A DNA stretch of 64,000 nt from Phormidesmis sp963710175 (GTDB taxonomy: Bacteria; Cyanobacteriota; Cyanobacteriia; Phormidesmidales; Phormidesmidaceae): assembly GCA_963710175.1 (NCBI GenBank), contig CAVPZC010000001.1:1116001-1180000 (forward strand), in the 5' to 3' direction. The notes beneath the pieces were generated by a model, which had not been told where the DNA came from, ran no database searches, and worked only from the letters and a program-made list of their open reading frames with translations. Shown here in pieces: positions 8,108 through 16,335 of this stretch. The translations under genes and the position numbers were made by a program. How positions within the stretch are numbered: position 1 is the first letter of the stretch; each line of letters starts with the position of its first letter.

Positions 8108-9037
8108 ATGTCTCAGCCTTATTCTCTAATGATTCACGGGGGGGCAGGTGCCCTCGAAGACCTTAAGTACGAAGCGAGCGAGGCCGAGTTTAAAGCCAGC
8201 ATTACCGCCATTTTAGAGCAGGGCCGTGAGCGCCTTGAGGCCGGCGCTGCGGCGCTAGATGTCGTTGAGTATTGCGTCAATCTTTTAGAAGACAATCCGC
8301 TTTACAACGCGGGTAAAGGCTCTGTTTTGAATGAAAACGGCCAGGTTGAGATGGATGCGGCGCTGATGGAGGGGAAAGCGCTGAAAGCGGGAGCGATCGC
8401 CTGCATCAAAAACATCAAAAACCCGATCTCTCTGGCCCGTCTGGTTTTGGAAGAAGGCAGCCACGTTATGCTGGTTGCCGAAGGCGCAATGGAGTTCGCC
8501 AAGTTCTGCAAGCTGGAGCCCTATCCAGACGACTACTTTATTACTGAGTCGCGAATTAAGCAGCTTAAAGAAGCTCAGGCAGCGGGCGTGATGATGCTTG
8601 ACCACGAAAAGGTCACCCCCGCTCAGAAGCTAGGGACAGTCGGCGCAGTCGCCCGTGACATTCGTGGCACATTGGCTGCGGCTACTTCGACTGGCGGTTT
8701 GGTCAATAAGCGGTGGGGCCGGGTGGGTGACACGCCTGTGATTGGGGCCGGGGTATTTGCCGATAATGAAACCTGCGCGGTGTCGGCCACTGGCTATGGA
8801 GAACAGTTTTTGCGCACAGTTTTGTCAAAGACTGTCTCAGACTTTGTTTACTTTAAAGGAATGAATGCCGCCGCCGCCGCTGAGGCGGGCATTGCGTATT
8901 TGGTTGCTAAGGTGAACGGTGACGGCGGGGTGATTGTCATTGATAAAGATGGGCGCTGCGCGGCGGCTCAGTCTACCTCGGGGCTAATTCACGGCTGGAT
9001 AGAGGCCGGTGGTGAGGCCCACTGTAAATTGGGATAG
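8108..9037 (+). CDS. Isoaspartyl peptidase / L-asparaginase (plant-type, Ntn hydrolase)
   Basis: 309 residues, matching the EcAIII/IaaA family. These proenzymes cleave themselves before a threonine that becomes the N-terminal nucleophile; here it is Thr177 in KLGTVGAVA, almost the same number as in E. coli IaaA. Other family signatures are IHGGAGA at residues 9-15, NAGKGSVLNENG at 67-78, the substrate loop TSTGGLVNKRWGRVGD and the ATGYGE motif. It hydrolyses beta-aspartyl dipeptides, and asparagine more weakly; in cyanobacteria it also processes dipeptides from cyanophycin breakdown. It is the second gene of a two-gene operon with the transglutaminase-like protein, with a two-base gap. Confidence 0.93.
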   Translation: MSQPYSLMIHGGAGALEDLKYEASEAEFKASITAILEQGRERLEAGAAALDVVEYCVNLLEDNPLYNAGKGSVLNENGQVEMDAALMEGKALKAGAIACIKNIKNPISLARLVLEEGSHVMLVAEGAMEFAKFCKLEPYPDDYFITESRIKQLKEAQAAGVMMLDHEKVTPAQKLGTVGAVARDIRGTLAAATSTGGLVNKRWGRVGDTPVIGAGVFADNETCAVSATGYGEQFLRTVLSKTVSDFVYFKGMNAAAAAEAGIAYLVAKVNGDGGVIVIDKDGRCAAAQSTSGLIHGWIEAGGEAHCKLG

Positions 9038-9103
9038 CAGCGGAGTCACTGCTGAAGGCAATTTGAGACATGAGGACCAAATAAACTGTCGGATTCCAAC
9101 CGC

Positions 9104-9165
9104 CCTTCGACTGCGCTCAGGGCTCGGCTACTGGCAACTCCCACTGGCTGAGCGCAGTCGTTCGC
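9104..9165. repeat. Dispersed inverted-repeat element
   Basis: CGACTGCGCTCAG (9108-9120) and its exact complement CTGAGCGCAGTCG (9148-9160) frame a 27-base loop. This CTTCGACTGCGCTCAG-type palindrome is a widespread small dispersed repeat in bacterial intergenic regions. It lies just past the isoaspartyl peptidase stop and may also help to end transcription. Confidence 0.65.
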
Positions 9166-9246
9166 AGAGCGTCGCCGCAGGCGTTAGCCACAACCCACCG
9201 ATCTACACAAGCAACTTTTATTTAATCCTCGTGCCTAAACGACAGG

Positions 9247-9987
9247 TCAGGCAGGTTTCTTAAAAAACATCAGGTGCTGCTGCGGCAAACGATCATCTGT
9301 CTTCACCCAGGCTAGCCCCGCAGCGGTGAGTTCTCTTTTGACCTGTCTCTGAGACATTTTATGGTGCTTTTTAATCAGCACTAGCGGATTTTCGGCGCGG
9401 TACTCGGCGAGTACAACCTGTCCGCCCGGCTTGAGTGCGCTGACGATGCCTGCCATCATTTCTTGGGGATAGGCAAATTCATGGTAAGCATCGAACATTA
9501 CTGCCATATCGATGCTTTCGGGCGATAGCTTTGGGTCGGACTCGGTGCCTAACACCGTCTTTACGTTGCCCACGCCATACTTGTCTCGCTCGGCCTCTAG
9601 CAGCGCCAGCATTTCTGGCTGCACGTCGACTGCGATCACTTGGCCCTGGTCTACCCACTGCGCAAGCTGAAAGCTGATGTACCCCATGCCTGCACCAATA
9701 TCTGCGACGACATCATCGCGCTCAAGCTGAAGGGCATCGACTGCCATATCCGACCTTTCTTCAGTAGTGCGGCTGGGGCGGGCCAGCCAGTTTGCTCCCT
9801 GGTAGCCCATCACATTGGCAATTTCGCGGCCATAGTATACTTTGCCGATGCCGTCCGAGCTGGGTGATTTGTAGGTGTAGCTGCCGTCTGTTGCGGCGTT
9901 GGCCGTGCAGCCGAGGGTAAGCAGTAGCAGCAGGCAAATGCTGAGCAGTCGGGCCAGACGGGGGCGCAAGTGAGAGATAAAGGTCAT
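9247..9987 (-). CDS. Exported or lipoprotein class I SAM methyltransferase
   Basis: A methyltransferase with a Rossmann SAM-binding core: motif I is VVADIGAGMGYIS, followed by VIAVDVQPEML and the GGQVVLAEYR strand. The N-terminus carries a hydrophobic leader ending in LLLLTLGCTANA, a fair lipobox, which suggests export and anchoring; this class of secreted SAM methyltransferases is known mainly from proteobacteria and cyanobacteria and its substrate is unclear. I chose the internal ATG that begins MTFISHLRP because it gives a normal leader; the upstream ATG at 10038 would prepend 17 residues. It stands alone and converges on the isoaspartyl peptidase operon. Confidence 0.82.
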   Translation of the reverse strand: MTFISHLRPRLARLLSICLLLLLTLGCTANAATDGSYTYKSPSSDGIGKVYYGREIANVMGYQGANWLARPSRTTEERSDMAVDALQLERDDVVADIGAGMGYISFQLAQWVDQGQVIAVDVQPEMLALLEAERDKYGVGNVKTVLGTESDPKLSPESIDMAVMFDAYHEFAYPQEMMAGIVSALKPGGQVVLAEYRAENPLVLIKKHHKMSQRQVKRELTAAGLAWVKTDDRLPQQHLMFFKKPA

Positions 9988-10112
9988 AGAGAAGAAGCGA
10001 TCGCAGTCCTTATAGATTAACGCCCTCATTGCTGACACGCTTGGTCAGATCGCCGTCACCTCCTTCGAGCGACCGGTAGGCATAGGTGCGCTCCAGTCGT
10101 GGTGTTCGGCGT

Positions 10113-10137
10113 AGCGGCATTTGTCATAAATGCCGCT
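10113..10137. other. Perfect 10-bp hairpin
   Basis: AGCGGCATTT (10113-10122) and AAATGCCGCT (10128-10137) pair around a five-base loop. There is no T-tract, so it may be an operator or a repeat remnant rather than a terminator. Confidence 0.5.
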
Positions 10138-10354
10138 TCTCAAAATCAGCAGGTCAGAGCCGAATTTCGCAAGTTGACAATGCTCCTAAAGCGCTGAATT
10201 CTTCTCCCAGCATGGCTTAGGCACCTTAGTCATATCTCCTAGTTCCTCAAAAGTTTAATGTGGTTTCTCTATTGGTTTAAAGATGTCATAGGTGATAACC
10301 CACGCTGAGTCTTAATTCAGACCTTCCTAAGACTCTCTGAAGTGATCCTAAATA

Positions 10355-10562
10355 ACGTCAGTTCGGGATAAGTGATTGCCTGTGATGCCAGACTGTCGGC
10401 GCTTTTTAACACATAGCCTCAAGTAGATCCCCTCTAGAGGGGCGCAGGGGCGGGTTTCGGTGTGTAGCGCACGTTGCCGACCCATCCCGACCCTGCGGGC
10501 CACCCTTCTAGAAGGGACTTGCTTCGGGCAATAAGCATGAGTTGCTTATCCCGAACTCAGGT
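10355..10562. mobile_element. MITE, copy A (208 bp, TSD TAAATA)
   Basis: The element begins ACGTCAGTTCGGGATAAG and ends with the complement of ACCTGAGTTCGGGATAAG, so the 18-bp terminal inverted repeats match at 16 positions. It is flanked by a perfect 6-bp direct repeat TAAATA (10349-10354 and 10563-10568), the signature of transposition. A second copy, inverted, sits at 60338-60546 and differs by about ten positions (roughly 95% identical). Internally it has no coding capacity but contains palindromes around CCCTCTAGAGGG and CCTTCTAGAAGG. It must be mobilised by a transposase encoded elsewhere. Confidence 0.85.
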
Positions 10563-10709
10563 TAAATAGTTCACAACTCATACTCAGCTTCTGCTTGCCA
10601 AGGCGCTGAAGCTCTCCAAATTTAGAGGCTAGCTTCTCAGAGTGGACCCCGACAGATACGCATTGCTATTTTAAGTTAGCTAGAAGTGCAACACTCTTTT
10701 AGAAAATCC

Positions 10710-11567
10710 CTATTCTTGCGGCAGTTCTCTTGACCGCCCATACAGGTACAGGTCTCGTTGCGGAAAGGGAATTACAATGCTGACCTCGTCGAAACGGGTC
10801 TTAATCGCTTCGTATACGCTCAGAGAAACGGGAACGTAGTCTGTAGTATTCACCCAGGGACGCACAGCAAAGTTGACGCTGCTATCGGCTAGCTCTAATA
10901 CGCCAACGACGGGCGCAGGCTGTGACAGAATTCGCTCATCTTCTGAGAGAACTTGGCGGATGACAGCTTTGACTTGCTTGAGATCTGAGTTATAGGCAAC
11001 GCCGACGACTAAGTCGAGTCGCAGGACGCCGAGTGTGGAATAGTTGATGATGTTGTCATCAGTGAGCTTGCTATTCGGAATCACGACCGTTCGGTTATCG
11101 AGCGTGCGCAGAATAGTGGTGAGTAGCTCAAGATCTTCGACGTAGCCAGAGACGCCGCTGGCGTCAATCCAGTCGCCAACCCGAAACGGACGGAAAATGA
11201 TCAGCAGGATACCGGCTGCAAAGTTAGCGAGCGAACCCTGCAGTGCCAGACCGATAGCCAGCCCGGTTGCGCCAACAAGTGCGATTAGCGACGTGGTCTC
11301 GATGCCGATTTGACCTAGCACTGCCAGCAGCACAAACGCCATGAAGGCGTAGTAGCTCATGGTGCTGGCAAAGGCAATTAGGGTAGGGTCAGTACGAGTT
11401 TTCCCGAGGGCTTGTTTGATGAAACGGCGTAGAAACCGAGCGACCCAGCGGCCAACAAGGAAAATTAAGATTGCAACGCCGATATTTAACCCCAGGCTTA
11501 ACCCTGCTTCCTGTAACGGTACAAATAGACTACTGAACTGCTCTAATTGCTCAAACGGGCTTTCCAT
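10710..11567 (-). CDS. Small-conductance mechanosensitive channel, MscS family
   Basis: A MscS-type channel of 285 residues that opens under membrane tension to release solutes during osmotic downshock. After an amphipathic N-terminus there are three membrane helices (about residues 25-48, 66-90 and the pore helix 95-125 with the Gly/Ala pattern GATGLAIGLALQGSLANFAAG). The beta domain follows (FRVGDWIDASGVSGYVEDL, then VVIPNSKL) and a short cytoplasmic C-terminal domain. I start at the ATG of MESPFEQ; a TTG nine codons upstream is open but less likely. Monocistronic, cytoplasmic membrane. Confidence 0.9.
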   Translation of the reverse strand: MESPFEQLEQFSSLFVPLQEAGLSLGLNIGVAILIFLVGRWVARFLRRFIKQALGKTRTDPTLIAFASTMSYYAFMAFVLLAVLGQIGIETTSLIALVGATGLAIGLALQGSLANFAAGILLIIFRPFRVGDWIDASGVSGYVEDLELLTTILRTLDNRTVVIPNSKLTDDNIINYSTLGVLRLDLVVGVAYNSDLKQVKAVIRQVLSEDERILSQPAPVVGVLELADSSVNFAVRPWVNTTDYVPVSLSVYEAIKTRFDEVSIVIPFPQRDLYLYGRSRELPQE

Positions 11568-11725
11568 GAAGAAATTGGTGTGATCGCGGCTCAACGATAC
11601 AGACAGCCTAATATTGACATTCTCCCGACGTTGATAGCAAGCTGGGCTCCCTTAGTGACTCCAGGCTACCGCATGGCCATTTCCTAAAAGCTGCTGCTGC
11701 CCAGTCGCGCTACTACCCAGGTATA

Positions 11726-11753
11726 GCAAAGTAAGGATGCATTCTTACTTTGC
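11726..11753. repeat. ATGCAT-centred palindrome, copy 1
   Basis: Arms GCAAAGTAAG (11726-11735) and CTTACTTTGC (11744-11753) are perfect complements around GATGCATT. It is preceded by TATA, giving TATAGC as the outer sequence, as in the copies at 12143 and 13866. Confidence 0.75.
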
Positions 11754-11856
11754 GAGACGAGTTGCCTGCTGTCAGATAAGGGTTTCAGCCGATAGAAGTG
11801 TCCTAAGCAACTCGACAGGAGCTATATATGTCATAGCTAGCCTCATCGGAAGCACG

Positions 11857-12084
11857 TCATTCTAGACGAGCCATCCAAACCACCGCTTCGTGAATAGAAG
11901 GCAGCCTCTTAGACCGGCTCTTGGGTACAAACTTGCGACGCAATAGCGTCCACTCCGCCGGTTGCAGCATCCCTTCGCAACTGGCGTTAGGCGCTACTCT
12001 AGCGCGATCAGTCATCGCCATCAACTGGGTCGCCACGATGTTGCATACACCGACGCGCCTGCCCGAAGCTATAGCTTCTGTCAC
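11857..12084 (-). pseudogene. IS4-like transposase C-terminal remnant
   Basis: A 75-codon frame whose second half (EWTLLRRKFVPKSRSKRLPS, then IHEAVVWMARL) resembles the C-terminal segment of IS4/Tn5-type transposases, which normally continues LGGF-x-RK-DG-PG-LW-G. Here the frame ends directly after ARL, so the conserved tail is lost, and the catalytic DDE part upstream is missing altogether. The preceding VATQLMAMTDRARVAPNASC stretch is also typical. This is recognition from memory of the family, without a database search. Confidence 0.6.
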
Positions 12085-12142
12085 TTTGCTTTATGCAGCA
12101 TTACTGACTGTAAGCCATATATAGCAGCAGGCAAAGTGCTCC

Positions 12143-12170
12143 GCGAAGCGCGAATGCATCCGCGCTTCGC
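12143..12170. repeat. ATGCAT-centred palindrome, copy 2
   Basis: Arms GCGAAGCGCG (12143-12152) and CGCGCTTCGC (12161-12170) are perfect complements around AATGCATC, followed by TATAT (inverted TATAGC). Compared with copy 1 the arms differ at several positions, but always in matched pairs, so the stem is preserved. Confidence 0.75.
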
Positions 12171-12278
12171 TATATCAATGGGCAAACTGGCGAGCCGTCT
12201 CCAACAGATAGGCTTGCCGCCATCGGTGGGCTGGGTGGTTTCTTCGACCCATAAGTCGTATCTTGTACTGTTGGAGGC

Positions 12279-13775
12279 TTATTCTATATCTTCCGACGGC
12301 GCTGCCTGCAAATGCCGGGGCGACTTCTCCACCCCTTCCACGCTCTCAATTGCATCGCCTCCACCTGCACCCAGCTCTTGCAGTTTTCGGGCACTCACCA
12401 GCACCCGCCCCTCCATAGACCCCACCGCCCGATTGAAACTATCCACTGTCGAATCTAGCCCTTTACGCATCTTCTGCATGTGCTTGGCAAACGTCCGTAC
12501 CCGGTCATAGAGTTCCTTGCCCAGGGCGCTGATCGCCTGCGCATTTTCAGTCACTTTTTCCTGCTGCCAGCCGTAAGAGACTGCCTTTAATAGAGCAATC
12601 AGCGTCGTTGGCGTCGCCAAAATCACCCGCTGTTCTATGCCCGCTTCAATCAGGCCGGGATCTTGTTCTAGCGCTGCGCTAAAAAATATCTCTCCTGGTA
12701 AAAACAGCACAACAAACTCCGGTGTGGGCTGAAACTGCTCCCAATAGGCTTTTTGGCTGAGCTGAGAGAGATGACGACGCACCTGTTTAGCATGTTCGCG
12801 CAGTTTGTTTGACCGATCCGATTCATTGGGCGCTTCCAACGACGCCAGGTATGAAACCAAAGGCGCTTTAGCATCGACAACAATTTGCCGCTGACCAGGC
12901 AGTTGCACCAACATATCTGGGCGCAGGTTGCTGTTGGCTGTCGTCACCTGCTGGGTAAAGTCGCAGTGCTCCGACATTCCCGCAATCTCAACGACGCGCT
13001 TCAGCTGAATTTCGCCCCAGCGACCGCGCACCGTGGGCGATCGCAATGCCTTGGCCAAATTTGCCGTCTCCGCTTGCAGCTGTACCTGAGAGCTAGCCAG
13101 CGCCGAAATCTGCTCAGTTAGCTGCGCATAGGCCGACACCCGCTGCCCCTCTATTGTCTGCAAAAAGGTCTCCACCTTACTCAGAGAAGATCGCAGCGGC
13201 TGCACCACCGCCTCCACTGCCTGCTGCTTCAGAGCCAGATCACCCTCAGCCGCTGTCTGAAACTCACTTAGGCGAGACTGGGCCAGCTCCAAAAAAGATT
13301 GGTTGTTAGCCTGCAAAGCTTCTGAAGAAAGCGCTTTAAAAGTATCGGTAAATTGCTGTTGAGCGGTTGTGATTAAAGAGAGCTTTTCGCGGGCCTGCTG
13401 CTGAACTTCACGCAGCTGGGTCTGTGACTGACCCAGCCGAGTTTGGATCTGGGCACTCTCCTTTCTGATCTGTTGCAGCAGATTCTCTAATTCGGGAATG
13501 CGTAGACTTTGGGCCTCTGCGGTTGCTCGCTGAGTTATCTCCTGAGTAATCTGATGCTGAAGCGTGGTGATCGTGCGATCTAGCCCTTCCACCTCCCGCC
13601 GCAGTTCCTCAATGCGCTGATCCTTCCCCCGCAGCTGCTCCACCATACTCGCCCGGTCAGCCACCAGGTGATTCTTCGTCTGCTCCCGCACCGCCTGCAT
13701 TTTTGCAGTCAGCACCCACCAGACCACCACGCCAGCTAGCACAGCCCCCAGCCCTAGCCCCAAAAAAAGTTGCAT
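12279..13775 (-). CDS. rmuC: DNA recombination protein RmuC
   Basis: 498 residues with the RmuC layout: an N-terminal membrane helix (residues 3-25), a long coiled coil (about 28-260) rich in Gln/Glu/Arg, and the nuclease-like RmuC domain (about 265-450) with RGRWGEIQLKRVVEIAGM, a DxxV...VVDAKAPL catalytic-type strand (DAK) and the EFVVLFLPGE segment. RmuC limits recombination at inverted repeats; the biochemical activity is presumed nucleolytic. The C-terminal tail after about 465 is variable. The gene adjoins a repeat- and palindrome-rich intergenic region, the kind of structure RmuC acts on, which may be coincidence. Confidence 0.93.
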   Translation of the reverse strand: MQLFLGLGLGAVLAGVVVWWVLTAKMQAVREQTKNHLVADRASMVEQLRGKDQRIEELRREVEGLDRTITTLQHQITQEITQRATAEAQSLRIPELENLLQQIRKESAQIQTRLGQSQTQLREVQQQAREKLSLITTAQQQFTDTFKALSSEALQANNQSFLELAQSRLSEFQTAAEGDLALKQQAVEAVVQPLRSSLSKVETFLQTIEGQRVSAYAQLTEQISALASSQVQLQAETANLAKALRSPTVRGRWGEIQLKRVVEIAGMSEHCDFTQQVTTANSNLRPDMLVQLPGQRQIVVDAKAPLVSYLASLEAPNESDRSNKLREHAKQVRRHLSQLSQKAYWEQFQPTPEFVVLFLPGEIFFSAALEQDPGLIEAGIEQRVILATPTTLIALLKAVSYGWQQEKVTENAQAISALGKELYDRVRTFAKHMQKMRKGLDSTVDSFNRAVGSMEGRVLVSARKLQELGAGGGDAIESVEGVEKSPRHLQAAPSEDIE

Positions 13776-13865
13776 CGCCTACAGGTACAGATTTACTAAT
13801 GCAGACTACCACGGAAAATCACTGCTCCACAGGTTCAAGGTGATACGGTTGCTGTATGGGGTCCG

Positions 13866-13893
13866 TGCGAATAAGAATGCATTTTTACTTTGC
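13866..13893. repeat. ATGCAT-centred palindrome, copy 3 (degenerate)
   Basis: The right arm TTTACTTTGC plus TATA is close to copy 1 read on the opposite strand, around the core AATGCATT (13876-13883). The left arm TGCGAATAAG has lost most of its pairing. Confidence 0.5.
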
Positions 13894-13992
13894 TATATGT
13901 GTGCAATCACGGGTGCGATAATGTTTCGAGCAATGATCGCACTCGTTAGTGTGAATTTTAATGACAGATCTTTTTTGAACCGCCATTACACA

Positions 13993-14030
13993 ACTAGAAG
14001 CGGTCGTGTCTAGCCCGAACCGCTTCTAGT
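13993..14030 (-). terminator. Hairpin behind katG, probable terminator
   Basis: ACTAGAAGCGG (13993-14003) and CCGCTTCTAGT (14020-14030) form a perfect 11-bp stem with a 16-base loop, 22 bp past the katG stop. The T-tract is weak, so termination is inferred from position and stem strength. Confidence 0.5.
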
Positions 14031-14052
14031 CGATTGATATCTGACTGAACCG

Positions 14053-16335
14053 TTAATTGCGAACGTCAAAGCGGTCAAGCATCATCACCTTGTTCCAGGC
14101 AGCGACGAAATCCTTGACCATGCGCTCTTGACCGTCGTCAGCGCCGTAAACTTCAGCAACCTGGCGAAGCTGTGCGTTCGAGCCGAAGATAAGATCACAG
14201 CGGGTCGCAGTGAACTTCTTTTCGCCTGTTGTGCGATCGCAAATATCAAACACCATCTCACGATTATCAACCGACTTCCACTCGTATTCCATGCTGGTCA
14301 GAACGCGAAAGAAGTCGTTGGTCAAAACGCCAGGTTTGTCAGTGAAGATACCGTGCTTGGAATGGTCGTAGTTTTGATCGAGGGCGCGAAGTCCACCGAC
14401 AAGAACCGTCCATTCGGGCGCAGTCAGCGTCAGGAGCTGCGCCCGATCAAGAAAGATACGCTCCGCCTTCACCTTATAGCCAATGGCCTCGTTGTGATAG
14501 TTTCTGAAACCGTCTGAGACTGGCTTTAGCCATTCAAAGCTTTCCACATCTGTCAGCTCCTGAGTCGTGTCCATCCGGCCTGGGGTGAACGGAACGACCA
14601 CAGAGACGCCAGCGTCTTTCGCAGCCTTCTCAACCGCAGCGCAGCCGCCAAGAATAATCAGGTCTGCCATAGAGACTTTCTTGTTCCCAGACTGAGCGCC
14701 GTTGAAATCCGCCTGAATGCGTTCCAGAGTCGATAGGACTTCGTTAAGTTCCTGCGGGCGGTTCACTTCCCAGCCTTTCTGAGGCGCTAGAAGAACACGC
14801 GCACCATTTGCACCGCCGCGCTTGTCGGAGTCACGGTAGTTCGACGCCGATGACCAAGCGGCTGACACGAGCGCCGAAACAGAGAGACCACTTGCCAAAA
14901 TCTTGCCCTTAATAGAGCTGATATCGGTGTCGTTAACAACGTCGTGATCGAGCGCCGGAATTGGATCTTGCCAGGGCAGATCTTCGGCTGCGATTTCTGG
15001 GCCAAGGTAGCGCGTTTTCGGCCCCATGTCCCGATGGGTTAGCTTGTACCAAGCGCGTGCGAACGCATCGCCGAAGTACTCAAAGTCATCTAAAAAGTGC
15101 TCACAGACCTCGCGATAGGCCGGATCGACCTTTAATGCGACGTCCGAAGTCATCATCATCAACGCATGATCTACGCCTGGCTTGTGGGCGTCCGGCGTCT
15201 TCGGCGCATCAGAATTGCTCGGCGTCCACTGAATCGCATCTGATGGACTCTTGGTCTGTTCCCAGTCGTACTTAAAAAGATTTTCTAGGTAGCTGTTGTC
15301 CCACTGGGTGGGATTTGGCGTCCACGACCCTTCGATCCCGTTCGTCATCGTATATTCGGCAAATCCGGTGCCTTCAGGGTTCTGCCACCCCAGACCCATT
15401 GCCTGAATTGGCGCACCCTCCGGCGCTGGGCCAATCTTGTCTGACGAGACCATGCCGTGGCTTTTACCAAAAGCATGGCCACCGGCGATCAGCGCAACCG
15501 TTTCCTCGTCATTCATGGCCATACGCGCGAATGTCTCGCGAATGTCTCGCGCCGACGCGGCAGGGTCGCCTCCGCCGTTTGGTCCTTCTGGATTGACGTA
15601 GATTAGCGCTTGGTGCGAAGCCGCCAGCGGGTTCTCAAGGTCGTAGTATTCCTCATCTGGCTTCCCTACCCACCGAATATCACGAGTGACCATCTCATCA
15701 GGATGACCGGGGTGCTCCTCAATATTGTCAATCGGATCGCCATTCCAGAACTCAGCTCCCCAATAGGTAGATAGGTCCGCCTCCCAAGCATCAATGCGAC
15801 CGCCGCCGAAGCCGAAGGTCTTCAGACCCATGATCTCAAGCGCACAGTTCCCAGTTAGAACCATCAAGTCTGCCCAGCTCAGCGCCGCGCCGTATTTCTG
15901 CTTGATAGGCCAGAGCAGCCGCCTGGATTTGTCGGTGTTTCCGTTATCCCACCACGAGTTGATTGGGGCGAAGCGCTGCATACCCTCAGCTGCGCCGCCC
16001 CGACCGTCTGCAATCCGGTAGGTGCCGGCGGCGTGCCACGCCATACGAACCATCTGAGGCCCGTAGTTGCCATAGTCGGCTGGCCACCATTCTTTTGAAT
16101 CAGTCAGCAGCGCTTTAATGTCGCTTTTTAACTGATCGAAGTCAATCTTCTCAAAGGCTTCCTTTTGATCGAAGTCTCGCAGCGGGTTGGCCTGGGGCGA
16201 ATTTTGATGGAGTGCCTCGACCTGAAGTCGGTTCGGCCACCAGTCATCAGTTTGCGGCTTGGAGCCGAGCGCGCCGCCAACGCGGGTGCCACGGAAGGGG
16301 CATTGTGCAGGCGTGGTGGAAGGGGTGTTATTCAT
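14053..16335 (-). CDS. katG: Catalase-peroxidase KatG
   Basis: Haem enzyme that dismutates hydrogen peroxide and oxidises organic donors. From the ATG it has 760 residues, normal for bacterial KatG. The N-terminal catalytic domain has the distal Arg-Trp-His in RMAWHAAGTYR (Trp100, His101), the Tyr of IYVNPEGP and the Met of ARMAMND that form the Met-Tyr-Trp adduct needed for catalase activity, and the proximal haem-ligand region AGGHAFGKSHG. The second, haem-free peroxidase-like domain occupies about residues 430-760. I prefer the ATG of MNNTPSTT; an upstream TTG (16371) would add 12 residues but has a purine run directly against it. Monocistronic; no clear PerR or Fur box seen. Confidence 0.95.
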   Translation of the reverse strand: MNNTPSTTPAQCPFRGTRVGGALGSKPQTDDWWPNRLQVEALHQNSPQANPLRDFDQKEAFEKIDFDQLKSDIKALLTDSKEWWPADYGNYGPQMVRMAWHAAGTYRIADGRGGAAEGMQRFAPINSWWDNGNTDKSRRLLWPIKQKYGAALSWADLMVLTGNCALEIMGLKTFGFGGGRIDAWEADLSTYWGAEFWNGDPIDNIEEHPGHPDEMVTRDIRWVGKPDEEYYDLENPLAASHQALIYVNPEGPNGGGDPAASARDIRETFARMAMNDEETVALIAGGHAFGKSHGMVSSDKIGPAPEGAPIQAMGLGWQNPEGTGFAEYTMTNGIEGSWTPNPTQWDNSYLENLFKYDWEQTKSPSDAIQWTPSNSDAPKTPDAHKPGVDHALMMMTSDVALKVDPAYREVCEHFLDDFEYFGDAFARAWYKLTHRDMGPKTRYLGPEIAAEDLPWQDPIPALDHDVVNDTDISSIKGKILASGLSVSALVSAAWSSASNYRDSDKRGGANGARVLLAPQKGWEVNRPQELNEVLSTLERIQADFNGAQSGNKKVSMADLIILGGCAAVEKAAKDAGVSVVVPFTPGRMDTTQELTDVESFEWLKPVSDGFRNYHNEAIGYKVKAERIFLDRAQLLTLTAPEWTVLVGGLRALDQNYDHSKHGIFTDKPGVLTNDFFRVLTSMEYEWKSVDNREMVFDICDRTTGEKKFTATRCDLIFGSNAQLRQVAEVYGADDGQERMVKDFVAAWNKVMMLDRFDVRN

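Larger units (their letters stand above)
9988..10709. other. Intergenic region carrying a hairpin and a MITE
   Basis: About 720 bp between two minus-strand genes. It holds a perfect hairpin at 10113-10137 and the 208-bp mobile element at 10355-10562. The rest shows no gene I can support; a short open stretch on the minus strand near 10060-10180 has no start codon. Confidence 0.6.
11568..12278. other. Intergenic region rich in mobile-element debris
   Basis: About 710 bp without an intact gene. It contains the two ATGCAT-centred palindromes (11726-11753 and 12143-12170) flanking a transposase remnant, a further perfect palindrome GAAGCTATAGCTTC at 12065-12078, and an inverted pair CACTTTGC (12082-12089) / GCAAAGTG (12131-12138). 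Confidence 0.6.
13776..14052. other. Short intergenic region between katG and rmuC
   Basis: Holds the degenerate palindrome copy at 13866-13893 and the hairpin at 13993-14030 behind katG. Nothing else is recognised. Confidence 0.5.

Noticed and set aside
9009..9263. Plus-strand 84-codon frame behind the isoaspartyl peptidase
   Set aside because: It mainly translates the dispersed inverted repeat at 9104-9165.
10060..10180. Two short minus-strand open stretches, one ending RLERTYAYRSLEGGDGDLTKRV-like, the other ending DKCRYAEHHDWSAPMPTGRS-like
   Set aside because: Neither has a start codon or a known match, both run through a perfect hairpin, and they overlap in different frames; at most decayed gene tails.
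11962..12510. Plus-strand 182-codon frame
   Set aside because: It is antisense to the transposase remnant and to the end of rmuC; shadow frame.
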